From contig JAJYKQ010000017.1 of assembly GCA_021788495.1 (NCBI GenBank), forward strand, positions 1-19,366: a stretch of DNA of 19,366 nt, written 5' to 3'. Shown here in pieces: positions 7,474 to 14,663 of this stretch (position 1 is its first letter; each line of letters starts with the position of its first letter). This DNA comes from a bacterium. GTDB lineage: Bacteria; SZUA-79; Acidulodesulfobacterales; Acidulodesulfobacteraceae. The translations under genes and the position numbers were made by a program. The notes under the pieces are model-generated. The model saw only the letters and a program-made list of their open reading frames with translations, was not told the DNA's origin and did no database searches.

Positions 7474-9798
7474 TCACATAAGAACGTCGGGGTCAACATC
7501 TACGACAATTTTTCTAGAAGAAAAACTTTTAAAGAGATTAGCGTCCATTTTTAAGGCCGATGCGAGTTTATGCAGATTTGCCGCAGGCGGAGGCGATTTT
7601 AAAATTAGCTGATACCTGTAGTCGTTATCTATTTTCTCTATTGGGCAAGGCGAAGGTCCCAAAATACTTATATTGCCGTTAACGCCGCCGGAAAAATCGC
7701 CGGATTTTATTTTTATATCTATAATATTTTCGATGCTTTTTTTTAGGTTTAAAGCGGTTTCTATCAGAGCGTCGATATTTTTATCGGTTAGTTTCAGGGC
7801 AATTATCTTAGAATAAGGCGGATATCCATATTCTTTGCGTATATCAAGTTCTTTTTCGTAAAATCCTTTTATATCGTGAGCCGCAGTATATCTTAGCAAG
7901 TAGTTATCCGGTATAAAAGTCTGAACGGCTATTTTGCCTTTATCCGTTCCCCTGCCGGCTCTTCCGGCTACCTGCGTTAGTATTTGAAAAGCTTTTTCTG
8001 CGCTTCTAAAGTCGGGCAGATTAAGCAGGCTGTCGGCAAAAATTACCACCACGAGACCGACGTCGGGAAAATCATGCCCTTTGGCTATAATTTGCGTGCC
8101 TATTAGTATGTCTATTTTCTTATCGTGCATTTTTTTAAAAATTTCTGCGCCTGTTTTACCTTTTTTTGCGATATCCGAATCTATTCTCTCTATTATTATC
8201 CCGTTTTTTTCGCCGTTTAATTCATTTAAGGTCATGTCTAAGTCTCCGCAGGCATCTTTATATTCGTAAGAACTGCGGGAATAGTTTGAAAATAAAGACT
8301 TAACGTGTTCTTCCAATTTTTGTACGCCTATGCCGTAAGGTTCTATAGTATCCATGCCGCATTCCGGGCAGAGTTTTGGAACTTTTTCTTTATAGCCGCA
8401 ATAATGGCATTCTAATATTTCCTGCGATATATCGGTATGAATTTCCTTTTTCCTTCCGTCTTTATGTTTATGGTAAACCAAAGATATAGCGCAATTTTTA
8501 CATAAAAATTGATGTCCGCAAGAAGTGCATATTAAAAACGTGGAAAATCCCCTTCTGTTTAGAAACAGCAAAACCTGCTTTCGGGCTAAGATGTTTTCGG
8601 TTATTAATTTAATAGTTTCTTCCGATAAAATTTTATCTTTAAATTCTTTTTTGGTAAGCGTTTTAAATTCGGATTTTAAATTTATAAGCTGTATATCAGG
8701 GAGCGTTTTGCCTTTAACCCTGTTTTTTATATAAATATATTCATATTTTTTTAATACGGAGGCATTATAATAAGACTCTAAAGAAGGCGTAGCGGAACCG
8801 AGTATGCATACCGAGGAAGTTTTCTTAGCTATCATAACCGCAACGTCCCTTGCATTATAAAGAAGACCCGACTGCTGCTTATAAGAACCGTCGTGCTCTT
8901 CGTCGATTATTATAAGTCCGGGATTTATTAAAGGAGAAAAAACTGCCGATCTGGCGCCCAGAATTAGCTTGACGCCGCCGTTCATTATCCTGAAATGGTT
9001 TATTAGCTTTTCTTTTCTTGAAATTTTACTGTGAAATACCGCAAATGCATTTTGTTTTATTAGGTTTTCAAAACGTTTTTTTATAAGATAAATAAACTGG
9101 TTCGTTATAAAAATTTCGGGAACGGTAATTATAATCTGTTTATTTAAAGACAATACATAATCTATAAGATTGAAATATACTTCGGTTTTACCGCTTGCCG
9201 TAACGCCGTGAAGCAGAAAAGTTTTATAAAATCCGTTTGATATATATTCTTTTATGAAATTTACGGCGTTTTCCTGGTCTTTAGTAAGTTCGTATTCAGC
9301 TTTTGAAAGGAAGCCGTTTACCGGTTGTCTCTCTGAGTTTAAAATATCGGGATTATTTTCTTTAAGGAGATGCTTTTCCTGTTTTGAAACATCGGCGGGA
9401 CTTTGATTAAAACTTTCGGCCTCTTCAAAGTATTTATCGAGCAGGTCGAATCTTTTTACGTCTATAGACGGCAAAACGGCATCAAAAACGCCGGATATAT
9501 TTTCGTGATAATATCCGGCTAAAAAATTAAAAATATCTTTACGCGATTCCGTAAAAAAAGTTGCCTTTGAAATACGCAATACATTTTTTAATTTTATAGG
9601 TTTACTATCTTTTACACTTTCCTTTTCTTCATCGTCGGTTTTTTTTATTCCGTAAATAAACCCGTAAACGGTTCTGTTTTTTAACTGAACAAGCACTGCC
9701 CTGCCGGTTTCCGCTTCGCTATTAAGGTCATCGGGTATTATATAGGTAAACTTTATATCCGTTCCGCTTTTAGGTATAACAATCTCTGCCGTGGTCAT
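7474..9798 (-). CDS. priA: Primosomal protein N' (replication restart helicase PriA)
   Basis: PriA recognises abandoned replication forks and reloads the replicative helicase. The 774-residue length is normal. The first ~100 residues are the 3'-OH DNA-binding domain. The helicase core shows Walker A GVTASGKT (198-205), motif II DEEH (299-302), GSATPSLES (334-342), GTQIIAKGHDFPDV (567-580) and QVAGRAGRG (609-617). Eight zinc-binding cysteines sit between the lobes: C424, C427, C433, C436, C464, C467, C477 and C480, all present. The region 120-165 is a variable linker. The ATG has no obvious Shine-Dalgarno; a TATAAT lies 8 bases upstream of it, so the transcript may have little or no leader. 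It is separated from the neighbouring radical SAM gene by a 91-bp palindromic repeat. Confidence 0.97.
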   Translation of the reverse strand: MTTAEIVIPKSGTDIKFTYIIPDDLNSEAETGRAVLVQLKNRTVYGFIYGIKKTDDEEKESVKDSKPIKLKNVLRISKATFFTESRKDIFNFLAGYYHENISGVFDAVLPSIDVKRFDLLDKYFEEAESFNQSPADVSKQEKHLLKENNPDILNSERQPVNGFLSKAEYELTKDQENAVNFIKEYISNGFYKTFLLHGVTASGKTEVYFNLIDYVLSLNKQIIITVPEIFITNQFIYLIKKRFENLIKQNAFAVFHSKISRKEKLINHFRIMNGGVKLILGARSAVFSPLINPGLIIIDEEHDGSYKQQSGLLYNARDVAVMIAKKTSSVCILGSATPSLESYYNASVLKKYEYIYIKNRVKGKTLPDIQLINLKSEFKTLTKKEFKDKILSEETIKLITENILARKQVLLFLNRRGFSTFLICTSCGHQFLCKNCAISLVYHKHKDGRKKEIHTDISQEILECHYCGYKEKVPKLCPECGMDTIEPYGIGVQKLEEHVKSLFSNYSRSSYEYKDACGDLDMTLNELNGEKNGIIIERIDSDIAKKGKTGAEIFKKMHDKKIDILIGTQIIAKGHDFPDVGLVVVIFADSLLNLPDFRSAEKAFQILTQVAGRAGRGTDKGKIAVQTFIPDNYLLRYTAAHDIKGFYEKELDIRKEYGYPPYSKIIALKLTDKNIDALIETALNLKKSIENIIDIKIKSGDFSGGVNGNISILGPSPCPIEKIDNDYRYQLILKSPPPAANLHKLASALKMDANLFKSFSSRKIVVDVDPDVLM

Positions 9799-9812
9799 AG
9801 TTTTATATTATA
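9799..9812 (-). promoter_or_regulatory. Possible -10 element (TATAAT) immediately upstream of priA
   Basis: On the minus strand TATAAT occupies 9812-9807, ending 8 bases before the priA ATG. Transcription would therefore begin at or within a base or two of the ATG, consistent with the missing ribosome site. The matching -35 position (TTTTAT) is weak and the surrounding DNA is very AT-rich, so this is a tentative call. Confidence 0.35.
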
Positions 9813-9852
9813 ATATAAATGGAAAGAATATAAAACTACTTAACCCAACATA

Positions 9853-9943
9853 AGAAAAAGGCGTCAAATTAATTTTACGCAACATCTTTTATCGTTAATT
9901 ATTTCTTTTTGTATGCGTAAAATAAAATCCGACGCCTTTTTCT
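9853..9943. repeat. 91-bp imperfect palindromic repeat, copy A
   Basis: The arms are AGAAAAAGGCGTC... and ...GACGCCTTTTTCT. The first 13 bases pair perfectly; pairing then continues to an inner TACGCA/TGCGTA pair with two mismatches and one bulged base, leaving a roughly 30-base loop. A second copy at 13243-13333 is 83/91 identical by my alignment. It lies between the 3' end of the radical SAM gene (10008) and the start of priA, so it could also act as an intrinsic terminator: both arms carry five A/T after the GC-rich stem. It encodes no protein. The repeat form suggests a MITE or REP-like element. Confidence 0.85.
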
Positions 9944-10007
9944 AAAACATTTTTCTTATCATTATAGTATATTCAAGATGTTTTGTCGTTCTAGTGAAGG
10001 ATTAAAG

Positions 10008-11465
10008 TTAATTATTATTTATATTTTTCTCGCTATCTTTATTTTTACCTCCGTTAAGCGGATACAGTTGTTTTCTATAATAATCTTCTTCGTTTAATTC
10101 TAATTTTTTGCCGTCGTAGGCAGTGAAATATTTACCGTTTCCAAATTCCGTTTCCCATACTTTGTCGGCAATTTTGCCGTAATTTTGGGAGTATTCGTCC
10201 ATCTTGTCTTTAAGTTCCGTAATTATAGACTCTCCTCCTTCCTGCGCAGCCTTTGCTCCGCCTTCGGAAACTACTTTTCTTAGTATTTTGGGATGGTCTA
10301 TTATCATGCATGGACGAAGCCTGTTCTTGACCCCCATCTGCTCTTTTCTGATTGATTTAAAATACATGGAGTTTAAAATTTCTTCCATAGATTTATCGAA
10401 AATATTGTCTGCGGCAAATTGGGCAAATACGCAAGGTTCTACTCCGCCGTTCGCGTTTACGTGAAGATATACGCGCCCGCCCGAAAGACAACCGTGGGAA
10501 AGTACGCCGTCGTTCCAAAAGTCTGCAACCACTATCGGTTTTGTTTCCCTAATTTCTACTACCCTCTTTCTTCTAAAATTGCGCTGTTCCGGCGTAGGCA
10601 TAAGATTTACGTCGGGTTCGCGTCCAATGGGTATATAATTAAAATACCAGCCCAGAAATGCTCCCTGTTTAATGTAAAAATCTATAAATTCGTCGCTGAC
10701 TATTACTTCGTTGTTATAGCGGGTAGCGGTCGCCGAAAATCCGAACAATACTCCGTTGTCTTTAAGGTTGTTCATAGCGGTTACTACTTTTTTAAAATGC
10801 CCCTTACCTCTTCTTTCATCCGTTTCATTCTCGAACCCTTCGACGCTAATGCACGGAAAAACGTTCCCAAGGTTAGACAATCTTTCCGCCGTTTTACCGT
10901 CTATAAGCGAACCGTTTGTATATATCTGAAAATAGCAGTCGTTATTTCTTTCCAGTATATCGAACAGGTCTTTTCTTACGAAAGGTTCTCCGCCCGATAT
11001 AGTATAAAAGAATATGCCGAATTTTTTGCCTTCGTCGATAATTTCGTTAATTTTTTCAAATGAAAGTTTATCGCTGCGGGTATAATTTGCGGAATAGCAT
11101 CCGTAACATTTTAAATTGCAATGCATAGTCGGACTGATTACGTAAAAGAGGGGCGGATAAAATCCGTTTTTTTCTATAAACGCTTTTCTTCTGTCTCCGC
11201 TGAGCAAAAGAAAGTTTGAAATAAAATTATCCAGTATTCCTTGTTTTACGTTTTTAGATAAATGCGGAAACTTTCTTTTTAATCCGATAAAAATATGGTC
11301 GAAAAAAATTTTACCGGCAGGCGCTTCAAAATTATTTATTTTATCGGAAAGTTTAATTATAGTTTCGTCGCTTAATTTAGGCAATACATAGTTGCCCGCA
11401 AAGTGAAACACGTTTTTTACGACCGAACTTTTAACCGACTGTTTAAACGAGGCTAATCTCTCCAT
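10008..11465 (-). CDS. Radical SAM protein with C-terminal Twitch/SPASM-like domain, substrate unknown
   Basis: A 485-residue radical SAM enzyme. Residues 1-100 form a helical N-terminal extension with no recognised domain. The AdoMet cluster motif is CNLKCYGC (C116, C120, C123), preceded by the strand FYVISPTMH. SGGEPF at 157-162 is the AdoMet-binding GGEP motif, followed by YTNGSLI (182-188) and CISVEG (205-210). A Twitch/SPASM-like auxiliary-cluster region begins at HGCLSGG (C326), continues with NANGGVEPCVFAQF (C345), and includes RPC (C386). Three cysteines suggest one auxiliary cluster. The tail (400-485) is charged and ends Asn/Lys-rich. No substrate peptide or partner gene is adjacent, so I assign no function. 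The ATG is preceded at about 3 bases by a strong AGGAGGGGG ribosome site. Monocistronic by context, flanked by repeats on both sides. Confidence 0.85.
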   Translation of the reverse strand: MERLASFKQSVKSSVVKNVFHFAGNYVLPKLSDETIIKLSDKINNFEAPAGKIFFDHIFIGLKRKFPHLSKNVKQGILDNFISNFLLLSGDRRKAFIEKNGFYPPLFYVISPTMHCNLKCYGCYSANYTRSDKLSFEKINEIIDEGKKFGIFFYTISGGEPFVRKDLFDILERNNDCYFQIYTNGSLIDGKTAERLSNLGNVFPCISVEGFENETDERRGKGHFKKVVTAMNNLKDNGVLFGFSATATRYNNEVIVSDEFIDFYIKQGAFLGWYFNYIPIGREPDVNLMPTPEQRNFRRKRVVEIRETKPIVVADFWNDGVLSHGCLSGGRVYLHVNANGGVEPCVFAQFAADNIFDKSMEEILNSMYFKSIRKEQMGVKNRLRPCMIIDHPKILRKVVSEGGAKAAQEGGESIITELKDKMDEYSQNYGKIADKVWETEFGNGKYFTAYDGKKLELNEEDYYRKQLYPLNGGKNKDSEKNINNN

Positions 11466-11467
11466 TT

Positions 11468-11476
11468 CCCCCTCCT
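11468..11476 (-). promoter_or_regulatory. Strong Shine-Dalgarno (AGGAGGGGG) of the orphan radical SAM gene
   Basis: This purine run lies directly before the ATG at 11463-11465 and is one of the two strongest ribosome sites in the window, in contrast to priA, scpA, cbiB and the M50 gene, which have none. It fixes the start and suggests high translation of this orphan gene. The rest of the stretch 11477-11630 is AT-rich without genes; promoter-like hexamers occur in it but none stands out. Confidence 0.75.
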
Positions 11477-11631
11477 GATTTAATTATTTAATTGTTCATA
11501 TTTTATAATTAAACTTTATATATCAATTAATTATATTAATTCAAGAAATTATTAAGCGTTTAAAACAGGTAAAATATTTATCGTTTCTAAATAATATTTT
11601 ATCGCAGGTATTCAAAAAGTCAAGAACGAGG

Positions 11632-11660
11632 TTGCAATTTTAATTTTTTTTTGGGATAAT
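11632..11660 (+). promoter_or_regulatory. Candidate promoter for tRNA-Ala
   Basis: A -35-like TTGCAA (11632-11637) and a -10 GATAAT (11655-11660) are separated by 17 bases, and TGG directly before the -10 gives an extended -10 form. The predicted start point near 11667 is just before the first of two hairpins, which would place both hairpins in the 5' leader of the tRNA precursor. This is a match by eye, not an experiment. Confidence 0.45.
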
Positions 11661-11668
11661 TATTAAAT

Positions 11669-11736
11669 ACGGTGACAGAATTCAATTCTGTTACCGTCAC
11701 AAATTGAAAGTGACAGAATTCAATTCTGTTACCGTT
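11669..11736. repeat. Two tandem palindromes (26-bp direct repeat, 38-bp period) upstream of tRNA-Ala
   Basis: The core GTGACAGAATTCAATTCTGTTACCGT occurs at 11672-11697 and again, identically, at 11710-11735; written in two parts it is GTGACAGAATTCA plus ATTCTGTTACCGT. Each unit folds on itself (ACGGTGACAGAAT with ATTCTGTTACCGT, one G-T wobble). The spacer is AT-rich. The GGTGACAGAATT end resembles the GGTGTCAGATT end of the 91-bp repeat at 13243, and both look like REP-type palindromes that IS200-like transposases act on. The second copy ends 17 bases before the tRNA. Confidence 0.85.
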
Positions 11737-11752
11737 ATGAATTGTTAAAAGT

Positions 11753-11828
11753 GGGGGGTTAGCTCAGTTGGTAGAGCGATGCCTTCGCATGGCATAGGCC
11801 AGGGGTTCGAATCCCCTATCCTCCACCA
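11753..11828 (+). tRNA. tRNA-Ala(CGC)
   Basis: A complete 76-base tRNA folds by eye. The acceptor stem is GGGGGGT with ATCCTCC and includes the G3-U70 wobble pair that marks alanine tRNAs. The D arm is GCTC/GAGC with loop AGTTGGTA. The anticodon stem is ATGCC/GGCAT with loop TTCGCAT, anticodon CGC at 11786-11788, reading GCG. The variable loop has 5 bases; the T arm is AGGGG/CCCCT with loop TTCGAAT; then discriminator A and an encoded CCA. It is the only plus-strand gene before 17.9 kb and converges on hemL. No integrase or duplicated 3' end suggests use as an attachment site. Confidence 0.96.
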
Positions 11829-11915
11829 ATTATTTTTACATAATTAGTTATTGCAAATTATTTAGCAAAGGTCATTACCGGTAATATTTCTTCCAATCTT
11901 TAAAATCTAAATACT

Positions 11916-13202
11916 TTAAAATACTTTTTTTATCGCTTCCGAAATAATTGCAACTGTTTTGTCTAAGTCCGCTTTAGAATGTTTGGAGCTTACGAACATT
12001 GCTTCATATTGGGACGGAGCAATAAATAATCCTCCGTTTAATACAGAGGAGAAAAAATCTTTAAATCTGTTTGTATCGGATTTCATAACGTCGTTAAAAT
12101 TAAGAACTCCCCCGCTCTTAAAAAATATAGTCAGTATCGAAGAAATAGAATTTACGGTTATTTTGTCGTTAAAATTTTTAAGTTCGTTTTTTAAACCGTC
12201 TATTAAATAATTAGCGGAAGAATTAGCCTTAGATACGGCGTCGTCTCTTTCTATAGCTTTTAAAGTCGCAATGCCGGCGGCTACGCATACCGGATTGCCG
12301 GATAAAGTACCGGCCTGATAAACAGGCCCAAGCGGAGAAAGAAATTCCATTATGTCTTTTCTGCCGCCGAAAGCTCCTATAGGAAGTCCTCCTCCTATTA
12401 TTTTACCGAGACAAGTAATATCCGGTTTTAAACCGAATAATCCCTGCGCTCCGCCGTTAGAAAGCCTGAAGCCCGTTATGACTTCGTCGAAAATGATTAG
12501 AGAACCGTTATCGTGAGCTAAATTTATTAATTCGTTTAAAAAACCTTCCTTAGGCAAAACGACGCCCATATTTGCCGCAACCGGTTCTATTATAACAGCC
12601 GCTATCTCTTTTTTGTTCGCGGAAAAAAGTTCTTTAACCGATGATATATCGTTGTAAACAGCGACTAAAGTATCCTTTGAAAGGCTTTCCGTTATGCCGG
12701 CGCTTGAAGGAACGGACGTAGTCAGCGCTCCGGAGCCTGCTTTAACAAGCATAGAATCAGAATGTCCGTGATAGCATCCTTCAAATTTTATAATTTTGCT
12801 TTTTCCTGTAAAACCCCTTGCAAGCCTTAGTGCGCTCATAACGGCTTCCGTTCCGGAATTTACCAGCCTGACGGACTCTATGGACGGAAAATGCTTATTT
12901 ATTAAATCGGCAAGTTCGATTTCGGCTTCCGTCGTGGCGCCGAAACTGAAACCTTCCGACGCGGCGGACCAGACGGCTTTGACTACTCTTTCGTCGGCGT
13001 GTCCAAGGAGCATAGGGCCGTAAGACATTACGTAATCAATATATTCGTTTCCGTCTATATCGTAAATTTTATCGTCTTTAGCCTTTTTTACGATTATCGG
13101 CGATAACCCGACTGATTTAAATGCCCTGACCGGACTGTTAACGCCTCCGGGCATAAGCAATTCTGCATGTTTTACCGCTTCTAAGCTTTTATCTCGTTTC
13201 AT
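11916..13202 (-). CDS. hemL: Glutamate-1-semialdehyde 2,1-aminomutase
   Basis: HemL is the PLP enzyme that turns glutamate-1-semialdehyde into 5-aminolevulinate in the C5 route to haem and corrinoids. The 428-residue length is standard. PGGVNSPVRAF at 18-28 is the classic HemL N-terminus. Other motifs are YGPMLLGHAD (61-70), NSGTEAVMSALRLARG (115-130), GCYHGHSD (142-149), IIFDEVITGFR (236-246), and LGKIIGGGLPIGAFGG with the PLP-binding lysine K267. No expected residue is missing. The ATG has AAAGGGA about 8 bases upstream. It stands alone: tRNA-Ala converges from one side and a 91-bp palindrome separates it from the hydrolase gene. Its product would feed the cytochrome at 14664 and the cobalamin pathway of cbiB. 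Confidence 0.98.
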   Translation of the reverse strand: MKRDKSLEAVKHAELLMPGGVNSPVRAFKSVGLSPIIVKKAKDDKIYDIDGNEYIDYVMSYGPMLLGHADERVVKAVWSAASEGFSFGATTEAEIELADLINKHFPSIESVRLVNSGTEAVMSALRLARGFTGKSKIIKFEGCYHGHSDSMLVKAGSGALTTSVPSSAGITESLSKDTLVAVYNDISSVKELFSANKKEIAAVIIEPVAANMGVVLPKEGFLNELINLAHDNGSLIIFDEVITGFRLSNGGAQGLFGLKPDITCLGKIIGGGLPIGAFGGRKDIMEFLSPLGPVYQAGTLSGNPVCVAAGIATLKAIERDDAVSKANSSANYLIDGLKNELKNFNDKITVNSISSILTIFFKSGGVLNFNDVMKSDTNRFKDFFSSVLNGGLFIAPSQYEAMFVSSKHSKADLDKTVAIISEAIKKVF

Positions 13203-13242
13203 AAAATTCCCTTTAAATTTTTTTTAAAATAAACAATGATAT

Positions 13243-13333
13243 AGAAAAAGGTGTCAGATTAATTTTACGCAACATCTTTTATAGTTAATTGTTTTTTTTC
13301 GTATGCGTAAAATAAAATCTGACACCTTTTTCT
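13243..13333. repeat. 91-bp imperfect palindromic repeat, copy B
   Basis: Arms AGAAAAAGGTGTC and GACACCTTTTTCT at the two ends, with pairing extending through AGATT/AATCT to an inner TACGCA/TGCGTA. I count 8 differences from copy A over 91 bases and no gaps. Two of them are paired: the stem base pair C-G in copy A (GGCGTC/GACGCC) is T-A here (GGTGTC/GACACC), and pairing next to it is better than in copy A. It lies between the end of the hydrolase gene and the start of hemL, where it could end hydrolase transcripts. Confidence 0.85.
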
Positions 13334-13334
13334 T

Positions 13335-13346
13335 GACGCCTTTTTC
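13335..13346. repeat. Fragment of a further repeat end (GACGCCTTTTTC)
   Basis: These 12 bases, immediately beside copy B, match the right end of copy A (9931-9942) exactly, including the GACGCC variant that copy B lacks. It looks like the remnant of a neighbouring or earlier element of the copy A type. Short enough that chance plus a terminator-like composition cannot be excluded. Confidence 0.5.
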
Positions 13347-13393
13347 ATATATTCGATATTCAATAAGTTTTTGTGTTGTATTTATATTGATTA

Positions 13394-14497
13394 TTATAAA
13401 AATTTCCTTCCGTTTTTATTGCTTTTTATATTTTTTTTAACGGCGTTTTTATCGTATTTTGGCAGATAAGGAGCAAAAAACTTAAAAACTTCCATATTCC
13501 AGCCCGGAAGCACGACGTGACCGCTGTTTTTCGCGACAAAAAGCTTTTTCTTCGATTTAATCATTTTATAGACTACCAAAGTGCCTTTAGGCGGACAGTC
13601 CTCATCTTTAAGTCCTATGCCTATCATTACCGGAACTTTTATCCATTTTGCAAAGTGTTTAGTATCAACGTAATATAAAGAGCGCATAACTTTAGATTTG
13701 TCGTCCGGATGTTTTTTTAGAAAAGCCTTAACTTCCATATAAGGACCCATTTTTGCGAGCGGCATCTGTACCGGAATATCGCTTAAAAACGGAACGTCCC
13801 CAGCTGCAGCGGTAACGTGTTTATCGATAGCGGCGTCTATTAAAGACAGCCCTCCGCCCATACTTCCGCCGGTAACAAAAATATACTTATTGTTTATATC
13901 TTTATAGTGTTCAAGGAATCTTAAAGATGCAAGGGAATCCATAACTATTTTAACCATAGAAAAACTTTTTACGTGAAGAATTCCGTTAGTCATAAGACCC
14001 GGAAAACCGGGATGATAAACCGTCGCGCTTCTGCCGTGACCCCTTAGGTCAATCGAAAGAGCGGCATATCCCCTTCTTGCAAAAAAATGCGCCCAGCCCG
14101 GCGTTCCATAAGAGCCGTAGCCGTGCAGAAGCAGAACCCCCGGATATTTTTTTCCTTTGACCCCGTAAGGAATTGCGAAGTAACCCTTCAGCTGAAGCCC
14201 GTCGTAAGAAGTAAGGGTTAGGCTGTATGTTTCTATTTTATTAATTTTATCGTTATAAAGCGGCCTTAAAGAATAAATGACTTTTTCGGTGCGAAGATGG
14301 GCGTACATTTTATGCCAAAATTTTTTAAATTTTTGATATCTAGTAAGTTTAATTTTAGAAATTTTTGATTTTGAGGCAGATGTAGAGGCGTTAGGTTTTG
14401 CGTTAAAATTTTTATACAGCAGCGTTCCTGCGGCTAAAACGACTGCGACTATTAATAATATTATTAATACGGTTTTATTTTTGTTATTTGTTTTCAT
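13394..14497 (-). CDS. Membrane-anchored alpha/beta hydrolase (acetyl-xylan-esterase/CE7-like)
   Basis: A 367-residue alpha/beta hydrolase. Residues about 8-27 form an N-terminal hydrophobic anchor or uncleaved signal (TVLIILLIVAVVLAAGTLLY), then a Ser/Lys-rich linker, so the catalytic domain is probably periplasmic. LLLHGYG (122-128) is the oxyanion strand; DLRGHGRS at 150-157; the nucleophile elbow GGSMGGG carries S212; GLKDEDCPP carries the acid D298; NSGHVV carries H327. RG-H, GGS-GGG and GL-D--CPP together resemble carbohydrate esterase family 7 and related esterases, but the substrate is unknown. I start at the ATG at 14495-14497: the reading frame extends 25 codons further, but that extension runs into the terminator at 14564-14614 and lacks a ribosome site. 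Confidence 0.82.
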   Translation of the reverse strand: MKTNNKNKTVLIILLIVAVVLAAGTLLYKNFNAKPNASTSASKSKISKIKLTRYQKFKKFWHKMYAHLRTEKVIYSLRPLYNDKINKIETYSLTLTSYDGLQLKGYFAIPYGVKGKKYPGVLLLHGYGSYGTPGWAHFFARRGYAALSIDLRGHGRSATVYHPGFPGLMTNGILHVKSFSMVKIVMDSLASLRFLEHYKDINNKYIFVTGGSMGGGLSLIDAAIDKHVTAAAGDVPFLSDIPVQMPLAKMGPYMEVKAFLKKHPDDKSKVMRSLYYVDTKHFAKWIKVPVMIGIGLKDEDCPPKGTLVVYKMIKSKKKLFVAKNSGHVVLPGWNMEVFKFFAPYLPKYDKNAVKKNIKSNKNGRKFL

Positions 14498-14563
14498 AAT
14501 AAATTTTTCTAATTTTTGTATTTGTATATATATATTGTTAAGATTAATATAAAGAATCATATA

Positions 14564-14614
14564 AAAAGGCATCTATGAATTTAAATTTATTCAATTTATT
14601 CATAGATGCCTTTT
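14564..14614 (-). terminator. Rho-independent terminator after the cytochrome c gene
   Basis: A perfect 17-bp stem, AAAAGGCATCTATGAAT with ATTCATAGATGCCTTTT, encloses a 17-base loop. On the minus strand, 49 bases after the cytochrome stop codon, the stem runs into a T tract. It separates the cytochrome from the hydrolase gene, so the two are likely independent transcripts. The AAAAAGGC-TC start is reminiscent of the 91-bp repeat arms, but the rest differs. Confidence 0.85.
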
Positions 14615-14663
14615 ATTGTTATTTATGTTAATTAATTTTGCGCGATGATACTATTGTAAAAAC

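Noticed and set aside
10419..11063. A 214-codon plus-strand open frame inside the orphan radical SAM gene
   Set aside because: It is antisense to a well-supported enzyme, has no recognisable domain and no ribosome site; it is a shadow frame.
11669..11736. Possible CRISPR array
   Set aside because: Only two units, each a self-contained palindrome, a spacer of 12 bases and no cas genes.
11753..11828. tRNA-Ala as an attachment site for an integrated element
   Set aside because: No integrase, no duplicated tRNA 3' end, and the genes on both sides are housekeeping.
14498..14572. A 25-codon upstream extension of the alpha/beta hydrolase
   Set aside because: It runs into the terminator at 14564-14614, lacks a ribosome site and would put extra sequence before a typical N-terminal anchor.
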